Source: Spirochaetaceae bacterium
GTDB lineage: Bacteria; Spirochaetota; Spirochaetia; Treponematales; Breznakiellaceae
Assembly: GCA_031256815.1 (NCBI GenBank)
Contig: JAIRPU010000078.1
Location: forward strand, 1-12,592
Length of the DNA: 12,592 nt
Reading direction: 5' to 3'
In this document: piece by piece, positions 5,988 to 12,592 of the stretch
Layout of the letters: every line of letters begins with the position of its first letter
How positions within the stretch are numbered: the stretch's first letter is position 1
Position numbers and translations under genes: made by a program
The notes under the pieces: generated by a model
What the model was told of the DNA's origin: nothing
Databases searched by the model: none
The model's input: the letters and a program-made list of their open reading frames with translations, nothing else

Positions 5988-6653
5988 TTACGTATTGGAT
6001 TTGTCAGGTGAGAGCGTTTGGAAGGGGGACAGGCGTTTTATCCCTGTAAAATATGTTTCCACAGAATTTGCGCGGCAGGCTTGCGGCTTAAAACTTTTTA
6101 CATTTGTAAAAAGACCGCGCATTTTTGCAAACAGCGCGGCGCTTCCCGCACCTTGAAAAATTTTTATAACAATGCCGCCGCCTTCTTTTAAACAAGTTTG
6201 AGCGTAGCGCAGCGCTGTTTCTGCAATTTCATGTGAGCGCAGGCTGTCAAGCGAATGATTGCCGCTTGTTGAGGGGGCAGCATCGCTTAAAATAAGATTG
6301 TAGGGGCCTGACGCCATAAGCCGCGCTTCAATATCCGGAGCGCAAAAATCCCCCTGAATAAAGGTAAAATCTGTATTTGGATTGTTTTTTTTGTTCTGTG
6401 CAAGGGCAAGAGCAGCCGAATCCAGAGGATTCAAATCACAGGCGGTTAGCCGGACAGTAAAGTTTCTCCACAAATACAAACTCCAGCTTCCAGGAGCGGC
6501 ACCCAAATCAAGCGCGTATACCACAGCTCTCTTTGCCGGCAGCAGCATGGGGAATTTGCGCAGAATCTCTTCAAGTTTATACACGGAACGCGCCGGATAG
6601 CCTTCTTTATGTGCTTTTTGCGACCAAAAATCAGGCTTTTCATAAAGATTCAT
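5988..6653 (-). CDS. rlmE: 23S rRNA (uridine-2'-O)-methyltransferase RlmE/FtsJ
   Basis: RlmE uses S-adenosylmethionine to methylate the 2'-OH of U2552 (E. coli numbering) in the A-loop of 23S rRNA, a late step of 50S assembly. The 221-residue product has the Rossmann-fold motif ALDLGAAPGSWS (47-58) and the K-D-K-E tetrad of the FtsJ family: Lys26 (RSVYKLEEI), Asp124 (LSDAAPSTSG), Lys164 (VIKIFQG) and Glu199 (SVETY). The length is close to the family norm of about 200-210. The ATG at 6653 has AGGAA about 6 nt upstream on the minus strand. The gene is divergent from the pRiA4b-type gene and upstream of the dehydrogenase gene. It contains an odd near-perfect palindrome near its 3' end (6094-6113). 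Confidence 0.95.
   Translation of the reverse strand: MNLYEKPDFWSQKAHKEGYPARSVYKLEEILRKFPMLLPAKRAVVYALDLGAAPGSWSLYLWRNFTVRLTACDLNPLDSAALALAQNKKNNPNTDFTFIQGDFCAPDIEARLMASGPYNLILSDAAPSTSGNHSLDSLRSHEIAETALRYAQTCLKEGGGIVIKIFQGAGSAALFAKMRGLFTNVKSFKPQACRANSVETYFTGIKRLSPFQTLSPDKSNT
6094..6113. repeat. 20-bp near-perfect palindrome inside rlmE
   Basis: CTTTTTACA (6094-6102) and TGTAAAAAG (6105-6113) are exact inverted copies with a 2-bp centre. The symmetry and AT-rich arms look like a dimeric repressor site, but it lies within the coding region, about 170 bp upstream of the candidate -10 of the dehydrogenase gene. It may be chance in an A/T-rich codon run (LFTNVKS). Confidence 0.35.
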
Positions 6654-6750
6654 ACCGTATTCCTAATATATAAACATTCAATTATCAAGTACCGCAGCCA
6701 AACTAAAGCATACAGGCGGAAATATCTGATTAAAAAACATATAGACGGTA

Positions 6751-6779
6751 TGGCAAGGCGTTTGTTTTTGTGTTATAAT
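6751..6779 (+). promoter_or_regulatory. Extended -10 promoter predicting a leaderless mRNA
   Basis: TGTTATAAT at 6771-6779 is a perfect extended -10 (TGn plus TATAAT). A weak -35, TGGCAA at 6751-6756, lies at the ideal 17-nt spacing. Transcription would start about 7 nt after the -10, at position 6786, which is the A of the ATG of the downstream gene. No Shine-Dalgarno exists between the promoter and that ATG, which agrees with leaderless initiation. Confidence 0.55.
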
Positions 6780-6785
6780 TTAATA

Positions 6786-8807
6786 ATGAACGAAGTTCAG
6801 GAAGAAGCGTTTTATGAATTTCTAATGGAACACAAAGAGCCTTTTACAATTAAAGAGGTAAGTTCGTTTGTTCGTTCAAAAGACAGTTCGCATTACAGCA
6901 GTCTTTCTACAGAAATTGTAAAACTTATTAACTCGCACCGGCTTGCGTTTGATGCCGGCCCAAACAAGTGGGTTACACGCGTAGGCTGTTTTTCAGGAGC
7001 AAAATTTGTAATTCGTCCGTCCAAAGACGAAATAGCAAACGGAATTTTAATTCCCGGTCACCGTTTTATTCCTTTTGGGAATCCTGCGCTGCAGCAAAAA
7101 GATTATAGATGTATCTGGAATGGCATAGAAGTCCCGCGTGAAAACACAGAGGCCTCGCCTGAAGACTTGTCGCCTTATTATTCACTGTATGGCGACGAGT
7201 TTTTACCGCAGTATCTTGCCCGCGAAAATAAAACAAATGAGAATGCCTATAACAACGCAATATACGATGAGCCGGATGAAGTAAATATAAGCACATTTAA
7301 TTTATCTGTTTTCTACAGAGAAACAGGTTTTGTTCCAGGAGACCTCATTCTGCTTACGGTGACTGACTGGCGAAATGTAACTTTTTCAATTGAACGTCAA
7401 TCTCTGGATGATTGGAGTAAAGACGAACTGCTTGAATGGAAAAATACTGCCGAAGCAGCATTTTGCGCCTCGTTTAACAAGATGGGTGCATGCGCCAATA
7501 TAGAGGAGCAGATTGCGTGGGCGTATTATCTGGGCGGCGCGCGTATAAAAAATGTCCCTGCATGGCCGCTGGATTATTTTCTTTTTGAAATTAGCGATAG
7601 AGTAGAGGCTGTCCCTTTTGGCATAGAAACCCGTTTTTGGTTTGCCGGAAGAGAAATACCGGACTATACCAGTATTAAAGGAATTCAAACACAGAGCGAC
7701 CAGACCGCTTTGGAAAAAATACTTTTTGCTTACAATATTCCGGTTTCTGAATTTGTGGTTCAAGCTTATATTTACGATGCCCTTTACCGTAAAGAAACCA
7801 ATTTCCGGAATATAATTGAACGCATTATACCTGGTTCTGTTAAGATGAGCCGCTGGAAAATCGAAATAATTGCCGGTTATATTTTGGAAGCATTTAATTT
7901 ATTTAAACAAGGTTACTCTGTGTTCAAAGACCGTCTGAGCGGACCTATAAGACGGCGCGCAAGCGATTTGCATACCGCAATAATTGATTTAGCGTCAAGG
8001 CTTTTAAAGGGCGATTTCGATAAAACATGGCTGCCAAAACATACTTTTGTAACACTTTCGCAGATTCAAGGGCACATAGCCTCTGTCCTTGAAGATGTTT
8101 ACAATGATGATAAAGCGCTTACAGAAGATGAAGCGTTTTCTGTAGAAAGTTCACTGGAAGGTATGACGGAAACTTTTGATGAAATTCGTGAAGCAATAGA
8201 AAGTTCGCTGGATAATTACAGGCACAGCAATATATCGCTTGTTCATAGCGAAATTCCGCCTGAATTAATCTGGAGAATGGTTCAAATCAGCATAGGGGGA
8301 ACAGCTGTCTGGCGAAGGGTAGTTCTTCCTCAAACATTAAAATTGAATGAACTGCACAAAATTATTCAATCTCTTTTTGGCTGGAATGAACTTTACGCGC
8401 ACCGGTTTAGTTCTGATGTTCCCTGTAAAGCTGAATTTCTTGATGAAGAAAAAAAGTTAAAAGAAGCGCTTTGTATTTTAGACTTATCTGTAAACGGGCT
8501 TTCTGAAGTAAACTATGAATATGGAACTTTTTGGAATATAAAAATAATTATAATGGTAGTTCATAACGCTGTTAAAAATGAAGTTGTGCGATGTATTGAT
8601 GGTGAAAATGCGCCGCCGCCTGAGACACTTGAAGGCCCCGTGTGCTTTCGCCGCCTGATTGACGCTATTGATTCCACTATGGAAACTGAACGAAAATATG
8701 CAAAGTTAAAACTTGGTTCTGATTTTAACGTAAATTATTTTGACATAAACGAATGTAACCAAAAAATAGAATCTGTTGTAAAAAATATTAATGGCGATAA
8801 AATTTAA
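6786..8807 (+). CDS. Large protein with C-terminal pRiA4b ORF-3-like domain
   Basis: The product is 673 residues. The last part, from about 490, matches the plasmid pRiA4b ORF-3-like (IS1096 passenger TnpR) family: VWRRVVLP (508-515), LNELHKIIQSLFGWNELYAHRF, then a YEYGTFWNIKI segment and CIDGENAPPPETLEGP, ending FDINECNQKIE. The function of this domain is unknown despite the mobile-element name. The N-terminus (1-60) looks like a winged-helix module, and around 175-205 there is a GDLILLTVTDWRNVTF beta segment. The middle (about 350-480) is mostly helical and charged. A DNA- or RNA-related regulatory role is possible but inferred. I chose ATG 6786 from the promoter evidence. The frame is open upstream: ATG 6750 would add 12 residues, and starts further up would overlap rlmE. 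The stop lies 11 nt before uppP, so the gene probably leads an operon. Confidence 0.75.
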   Translation: MNEVQEEAFYEFLMEHKEPFTIKEVSSFVRSKDSSHYSSLSTEIVKLINSHRLAFDAGPNKWVTRVGCFSGAKFVIRPSKDEIANGILIPGHRFIPFGNPALQQKDYRCIWNGIEVPRENTEASPEDLSPYYSLYGDEFLPQYLARENKTNENAYNNAIYDEPDEVNISTFNLSVFYRETGFVPGDLILLTVTDWRNVTFSIERQSLDDWSKDELLEWKNTAEAAFCASFNKMGACANIEEQIAWAYYLGGARIKNVPAWPLDYFLFEISDRVEAVPFGIETRFWFAGREIPDYTSIKGIQTQSDQTALEKILFAYNIPVSEFVVQAYIYDALYRKETNFRNIIERIIPGSVKMSRWKIEIIAGYILEAFNLFKQGYSVFKDRLSGPIRRRASDLHTAIIDLASRLLKGDFDKTWLPKHTFVTLSQIQGHIASVLEDVYNDDKALTEDEAFSVESSLEGMTETFDEIREAIESSLDNYRHSNISLVHSEIPPELIWRMVQISIGGTAVWRRVVLPQTLKLNELHKIIQSLFGWNELYAHRFSSDVPCKAEFLDEEKKLKEALCILDLSVNGLSEVNYEYGTFWNIKIIIMVVHNAVKNEVVRCIDGENAPPPETLEGPVCFRRLIDAIDSTMETERKYAKLKLGSDFNVNYFDINECNQKIESVVKNINGDKI

Positions 8808-8821
8808 AGGAGAGCTAATTG
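8806..8821 (+). promoter_or_regulatory. Ribosome binding site defining the TTG start of uppP
   Basis: AAAGGAGAG at 8806-8814 overlaps the stop of the preceding gene and ends a few nt before TTG at 8819. No ATG or GTG lies at a suitable distance, and the family-conserved N-terminus begins right after, so TTG is the start. Confidence 0.75.
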
Positions 8822-9610
8822 AGCTTTTTGGAAGCGGTTTTTTTTGGTGTTTTACAGGGAATAACAGAGTTTTTACCGGTTAGCAGCTCCGGCCACCTTG
8901 TTATTGCGCAGCGTTTATTTGGCTTTAATGACCCGGCGCTGTTTTTTGATATTTGTCTGCACTGTGGAACGCTTGCCGCAGTTTGCGTAGTTCTGCGCCG
9001 TGATATTTTTGATTTATTGCGGCATCCTTTTCAAAAAACAACTCTTTTTTTAATTATTGCAACAGTAATGACCGCAGTGCTTGCATTCGGATTTAAAATA
9101 ATAAAAATTGGAGAGCCTGAAAAATCTTTGCTTGAATTGACGTTTGGGTCAAGCGTTTTTTTAGGATGCGCATTTTTACTTACATCTATGGCGCTTTTTA
9201 TTGCGGAACGGCTTTCGCAGCGCGCATTAAGCAAAAAGCAGCCTGGTATTTTTGACGCGGTTTTAATCGGGCTTTTACAGGGAATTGCTGTTTTACCAGG
9301 TATTTCACGCTCCGGTTGGACACTTGCCGGAGCGCTTGGCTGCCGGTTTGAAAGAGGTTTTGCGGCCAAATTTTCTTTTTTACTCTCTATTCCTGCAATA
9401 CTTGGAGCGCTTGTTTTTGAATTAAAAGACAGTTTTCAAAATCAAACCCTGCCTGCGCCTCTGCCAACAGCGGCTGGTACCATAGCCGCCGTTGTAACCG
9501 GTTTTTTTGCTGTAAAATTCATGCTTGGTATTGTTCAGCGCCGACCGCTATATGGATTTTCCATTTATACCGCGATTTTGGGAATAAGCGTGTTTATTTT
9601 TAATTTATGA
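8819..9610 (+). CDS. uppP: Undecaprenyl-diphosphatase (BacA family)
   Basis: UppP removes the terminal phosphate from undecaprenyl diphosphate on the outer face of the membrane, recycling the lipid carrier for peptidoglycan and other envelope polymers. Overexpression is associated with bacitracin resistance in known members. The 263-residue polytopic product shows both signature motifs: QGITEFLPVSSSGHLVI (13-29), with the catalytic Glu17 and His26, and PGISRSGWTLAGAL (160-173), with the essential Arg164. Length is normal. Translation starts at TTG behind a strong Shine-Dalgarno. The stop overlaps the truB start (ATGA), so the two genes are translationally coupled. There is no other promoter between the upstream gene and uppP. 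Confidence 0.96.
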   Translation: MSFLEAVFFGVLQGITEFLPVSSSGHLVIAQRLFGFNDPALFFDICLHCGTLAAVCVVLRRDIFDLLRHPFQKTTLFLIIATVMTAVLAFGFKIIKIGEPEKSLLELTFGSSVFLGCAFLLTSMALFIAERLSQRALSKKQPGIFDAVLIGLLQGIAVLPGISRSGWTLAGALGCRFERGFAAKFSFLLSIPAILGALVFELKDSFQNQTLPAPLPTAAGTIAAVVTGFFAVKFMLGIVQRRPLYGFSIYTAILGISVFIFNL

Positions 9611-10506
9611 ACGGCGGCTATCTTTTATTAAATAAAGCGGTTGGAATTTCATCATTTGAAGCGCTTTATCCGGTAAAACGGGCACTTCAAACAAAAAAAG
9701 TTGGGCATACCGGTACACTTGACCCTTTTGCAAGCGGATTGCTTATAGCGCTTACAGGCAGCGCCTTAAAGCTCAGTTCATTTATTTGCGCTGCCGAAAA
9801 ACAATATGAGGCTGTTATTTGCTTTGGAGAAGAAACAGATACGCTCGACCTTACAGGAAATGTAACAGCGCGCGCGCCGCTTCCCGAACCTGCCGTTTTA
9901 AAAGACGCGCTGCCGCGTTTTTGCGGCAATTTTTTACAGACGCCGCCTGCGTTTTCTGCTTTGCATATAAAAGGCAAACGGGCTTATGAATTTGCCCGCG
10001 CTGGAGAACCCGCCGTATTAGCGCCGCGTTCTGTTAGTATTTATGAATTAAAACTTAACGACTGGACGCTGGGGGAGAGCGGGGGAGTTTGTTCGGCTTC
10101 AATAAAAGTCAGGTGTTCAAGCGGCACTTATATTCGTGCGCTGGCGCGGGATATTGCGCTTGCCGCGGGAACATACGGTTACCTTAAAAGCCTGCTTAGG
10201 TCAGATATTGGGCGATTTTCATTAAAAGACGCCGTTTTTATATCAAAAGATGGCGGAGCGTCACAGGATGAAATCCGCGCTGCGCAGCTCCCTGTAGACA
10301 AAATTTTTTTTTCGATTGCAGGGATTGCCTGCGCCTGCGTAAAAGAACAGGCGCAGGCGGCGCTTAAGCACGGTAAACCGCTTGGCAGCATACTAAACGG
10401 TGTTACCATGCCGGAATCAGAGACGGCCGCGTTGTTTTGCGGAGACCTCTTTACGGCGCTGCTTAAGCGTAATGGGCAAGAGTGGCGATACGGTTTTGTC
10501 GTCTAA
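9607..10506 (+). CDS. truB: tRNA pseudouridine(55) synthase
   Basis: TruB converts U55 in the T-arm of tRNAs to pseudouridine and also acts as a tRNA-folding chaperone. The 299-residue product has the motif GHTGTLDPFASGLL (34-47) with the nucleophile Asp39, and the later RCSSGTYIRALARDIA segment that shapes the active site. The ATG overlaps the uppP stop in the ATGA arrangement. In many bacteria, including treponemes, truB lies in the nusA-infB-rbfA cluster; here it is paired with uppP instead, so the cluster has been rearranged. Its TAA overlaps the stop of the convergent oadA. The coding region carries a strong GC-rich hairpin at 10327-10358. Confidence 0.95.
   Translation: MNGGYLLLNKAVGISSFEALYPVKRALQTKKVGHTGTLDPFASGLLIALTGSALKLSSFICAAEKQYEAVICFGEETDTLDLTGNVTARAPLPEPAVLKDALPRFCGNFLQTPPAFSALHIKGKRAYEFARAGEPAVLAPRSVSIYELKLNDWTLGESGGVCSASIKVRCSSGTYIRALARDIALAAGTYGYLKSLLRSDIGRFSLKDAVFISKDGGASQDEIRAAQLPVDKIFFSIAGIACACVKEQAQAALKHGKPLGSILNGVTMPESETAALFCGDLFTALLKRNGQEWRYGFVV
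10327..10358. repeat. Perfect 11-bp GC-rich inverted repeat within truB
   Basis: GCCTGCGCCTG (10327-10337) and CAGGCGCAGGC (10348-10358) are exact inverted copies separated by a 10-nt loop. Nine of eleven pairs are G-C, so the mRNA hairpin should be very stable. It encodes ACACVKEQAQAA near the C-terminus. No T-run follows on the plus strand, so it is not a simple terminator. Confidence 0.6.
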
Positions 10507-12254
10507 CCAACTTGCGCAACCGGCTGCTGTGCCTGCACCGCTGTTCCGGTTTGCACAAGAAAGCGCACTTTTCCGGCAGCAGTAGACTTAATTTCAAGCT
10601 CCATTTTCATCGATTCAATGATAATAACCGTATCACCGGACGCAACTTGAGTTCCTTCTGCGACAGCGTGTTTTAGAATCGTGCCGGCAACCGGAGCGTT
10701 TATAGTTGTACCGCCGCCTGCAGCAGCCGGCGCCGCCGACTGAGCTGGAGCCGCGCCGGAAGCAGGCGCTATTGCCATTGTGCCTTCCGGACGAACAGAA
10801 ACATGGTAGTCAGAACCGTTTACATTTACCACATACGCAGAGGCGCTGCCGCTTGAGCCTGACGCGCCGGCGGCGCTTGCCGGTTTTACCGCAAAACTGG
10901 AGGATTTTACCGGTCCGTTATCGCGGTTTTTAAAGAAATCTGGCGCAACTTTTGGGAACATCGCGTAAGTAAGCGCGTCTTCATCATTTTTTGCGCCCGC
11001 TTTTTTTGCTTCTTCGGCAATTTTATTAAATTCATTTGCAATTTTATCCGCCGGACGGCAAGTCAAAGCTTCATCATATTTCATTTGTGCAAGCGCTTTT
11101 TTACGCAATTCGGCGTTCACTTCAGCTGGTGTAGCGCCATAACGTCCGGTAACAAGATCGGCAGTTTCGGCCGTAATTTTTGAATAACGTCCAAAAAGCA
11201 CGTTAAATACAGCCTGTGTTCCCACAATCTGGCTTGTAGGCGTAACAAGAGGTATATAACCGCAGTCTTTTTGCACCTCGGCAATCTCTTTAAGCACCGC
11301 GTCAATTTTATCAGACGCGCCCTGCTCTTTAAGCTGATTTTCAAGGTTAGAAAGCATTCCGCCAGGAACCTGCGATACCAAAATCCGCGTATCCGCGCCT
11401 AAAAAACTGGATTCAAATTTGGCGTATTTTTTACGCGCTTCACGGAAGTGCGCGGCAATTTCCAAAAGCTGGACAGTATCAAGCCCCGTATCAAACTCTG
11501 TACCGCGAAACGCCTCAACTACGGTTTCTGTCGGGCTGTGGCTGGTTCCCATCGCCATAGATGAAATTGTCGTATCAAGAATTTCTGCTCCCGCTTCGGC
11601 GGCTTTTATAAGGGTCGCAACGGAAAGCCCTGTTGTGGCGTGTGAGTGAATCTCTATTGGAATACTAACCTTTGTTTTTATCGCTTTAACAAGATCGTAG
11701 GTCTCGTATGGTTTTAAAAGGCCGGACATATCCTTAATACAGATTGAATCGGCTCCAAAATCCGCATATTTTTTAGCAAGGTCAGCATAAACTTCCTTTG
11801 TGTGATACGGAGTTGTGGCGTATGAAATAGCCATTTGAACGTGCTTTCCGGTTTTTTTTGCAGCCTGCGCCGCCCGTTGAAGATTGCGGGGGTCGTTACA
11901 CGCGTCAAATATCCTGAAGACGCCTATACCGTTTTTCGCCGATGCTTCAACAAATTTATCAACAACGTCATCCGCATAATGGCGGTATCCCAGAAGATTT
12001 TGCCCGCGAAGTAACATCATAATCGGTGTTTTTGGAAGCGCCGCATGGAGTTTTCTCAATCGCTCCCATGGGTCTTCGTTTAAAAAACGAATACAAGAGT
12101 CAAATGTAGCGCCGCCCCATGCTTCAAGCGCCCAAAATCCGGCTTTATCGAGTTTTGCGCATGCAGGAAGCATATCCTCTGTGGTCATACGCGTAGCGAT
12201 GAGCGACTGATGAGCATCCCGCAGAATCAAATCCGTAATTTTAATTTTTGCCAT
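10503..12254 (-). CDS. oadA: Oxaloacetate decarboxylase alpha subunit, biotin-containing
   Basis: OadA carries out the carboxyltransferase step: it moves the carboxyl group from oxaloacetate to its own biotin, which the membrane beta subunit then decarboxylates while exporting Na+. The 583-residue product has an N-terminal TIM-barrel carboxyltransferase domain: LRDAHQSL (11-18) with metal-ligand Asp13, GGATFD (47-52), IKDMSG (173-178) with Lys174, and HSHATTG (203-209) with metal-ligand His203 and His205. An Ala/Pro/Ser-rich linker (about 450-510) leads to a biotinyl domain with ESMKMELEI, Lys550 being the biotin site; Ser replaces the usual Ala of EAMKM. Pyruvate carboxylase subunit B is the alternative, but the upstream oadG supports OadA. 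The ATG at 12254 has AGGAGA 7 nt upstream. Its stop overlaps that of truB. Confidence 0.94.
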   Translation of the reverse strand: MAKIKITDLILRDAHQSLIATRMTTEDMLPACAKLDKAGFWALEAWGGATFDSCIRFLNEDPWERLRKLHAALPKTPIMMLLRGQNLLGYRHYADDVVDKFVEASAKNGIGVFRIFDACNDPRNLQRAAQAAKKTGKHVQMAISYATTPYHTKEVYADLAKKYADFGADSICIKDMSGLLKPYETYDLVKAIKTKVSIPIEIHSHATTGLSVATLIKAAEAGAEILDTTISSMAMGTSHSPTETVVEAFRGTEFDTGLDTVQLLEIAAHFREARKKYAKFESSFLGADTRILVSQVPGGMLSNLENQLKEQGASDKIDAVLKEIAEVQKDCGYIPLVTPTSQIVGTQAVFNVLFGRYSKITAETADLVTGRYGATPAEVNAELRKKALAQMKYDEALTCRPADKIANEFNKIAEEAKKAGAKNDEDALTYAMFPKVAPDFFKNRDNGPVKSSSFAVKPASAAGASGSSGSASAYVVNVNGSDYHVSVRPEGTMAIAPASGAAPAQSAAPAAAGGGTTINAPVAGTILKHAVAEGTQVASGDTVIIIESMKMELEIKSTAAGKVRFLVQTGTAVQAQQPVAQVG

Positions 12255-12285
12255 TTATGTATCTCCTATAAAAATGGTATTTGTT

Positions 12286-12324
12286 ACCGGAAGCCCGATT
12301 GAGATTTTAATTGTGCTTGCCGGT
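12286..12324 (-). other. Weak inverted repeat in the oadG-oadA gap
   Basis: ACCGGAAGC (12286-12294) can pair with GCTTGCCGGT (12315-12324) with one bulged G, around a 20-nt loop. It sits in the 86-nt gap between oadG and oadA and could influence processing or relative expression of the two subunits. It lacks a U-run and may be incidental. Confidence 0.25.
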
Positions 12325-12340
12325 TTAAATATTTGAAGTA

Positions 12341-12577
12341 TTATTCTCCGCGATACGCTTTTACAGCGGCGCTTATGGCAGCAACGACCGGTTCCTGCCT
12401 GCCGGAAGCGGCCGCTGTTGCAGTTTTAGGCGGATTCTCTTTATCCAGACCCAAAGCGTGAATTAACTTGCCTGTAACCGTTACGCATACTATTAAAATG
12501 GCAAGAAAGCAAAATACAACTCCCATGCCTAAAAGCGCAAGAACCGCGCTTTGTCCAAACATCTCGGATATCGTCAT
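12341..12577 (-). CDS. oadG: Oxaloacetate decarboxylase gamma subunit
   Basis: OadG is a small single-span membrane protein that holds the alpha and beta subunits of the Na+ pump together. The 78-residue product fits the family: one N-terminal transmembrane helix (about 11-36, rich in Val/Leu/Ile/Gly), then a short cytoplasmic region with an Ala/Pro linker and a C-terminal helical tail (VVAAISAAVKAYRGE). Sequence conservation in this family is low, so the call rests on size, topology and the position directly upstream of oadA (86 nt). The ATG at 12577 has GGAGG 6 nt upstream on the minus strand, which supports it. The promoter must lie beyond the end of the window. Confidence 0.8.
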   Translation of the reverse strand: MTISEMFGQSAVLALLGMGVVFCFLAILIVCVTVTGKLIHALGLDKENPPKTATAAASGRQEPVVAAISAAVKAYRGE

Positions 12578-12592
12578 AAATCCTCCATTAGA

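Noticed and set aside
6609..6785. Upstream extension of the pRiA4b-type gene into the rlmE start region
   Set aside because: The extra residues are basic and unlike the rest, they would overlap the divergent rlmE gene, and the promoter at 6771-6779 lies inside them. ATG 6750 remains possible but lacks a good Shine-Dalgarno.
6786..8807. Mobile element suggested by the family name (pRiA4b ORF-3, IS1096 passenger)
   Set aside because: No transposase, terminal inverted repeats or target-site duplication is seen, and composition matches the neighbours.
10720..10900. GC-rich repetitive stretch in oadA
   Set aside because: It encodes the usual Ala/Pro/Ser-rich flexible linker before the biotinyl domain, not a separate repeat element.
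1..12592. CRISPR arrays, tRNA or rRNA genes, prophage or toxin-antitoxin pairs
   Set aside because: No regularly spaced repeats, cloverleaf-like structures, rRNA-like segments or phage/toxin families were seen on either strand by eye; a covariance-model scan was not possible.

Overview
The window reads as a compact stretch of bacterial chromosome, most likely from a spirochaete of the Treponema group. That assignment is inferred from the gene set: a stand-alone PASTA protein with no kinase, a DUF1538 membrane protein with a P-II-like partner, oxaloacetate decarboxylase subunits, and a large pRiA4b ORF-3-type protein. No rRNA or other marker gene confirms it. Base composition looks uniform, and there is no tRNA, rRNA, CRISPR array or transposase.

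Layout. Positions 1-288 hold no gene I can name, only short open frames, one of them encoding a hydrophobic peptide that overlaps the next gene. A plus-strand block follows: a membrane-anchored three-PASTA protein (289-1335), a possible 39-residue small ORF (1322-1441), a DUF1538 integral membrane protein (1477-3069), a tandem P-II-like protein (3062-3790) and mtnA (3802-4860). Spacing is tight (8-nt overlap, then 11 nt), so the last three probably share a transcript. On the minus strand, facing mtnA across a hairpin, are rlmE (5988-6653) and a Gfo/Idh/MocA dehydrogenase resembling inositol 2-dehydrogenase (4884-5891). Divergent from rlmE is a second plus block: a 673-residue protein ending in a pRiA4b ORF-3-like domain (6786-8807), uppP (8819-9610) and truB (9607-10506). 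The block sits behind an extended -10 promoter that predicts a leaderless mRNA. On the minus strand, oadG (12341-12577) and oadA (10503-12254) run toward truB, and the truB and oadA stop codons overlap.

How the genes work together. The most interesting unit is DUF1538 plus P-II: a duplicated membrane protein followed by a regulator in which two P-II-like domains are fused on one chain. A strong internal ribosome binding site and ATG precede the second domain, so the locus may make both a tandem and a single-domain regulator. By analogy with AmtB-GlnK and SbtA-SbtB, this looks like a nucleotide-gated transporter whose substrate is unknown. The remaining genes are housekeeping or central metabolism: 23S rRNA methylation, tRNA pseudouridylation, undecaprenyl-phosphate recycling, methylthioribose salvage, and Na+-coupled oxaloacetate decarboxylation. 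The oadB subunit is not at its usual place after oadA.
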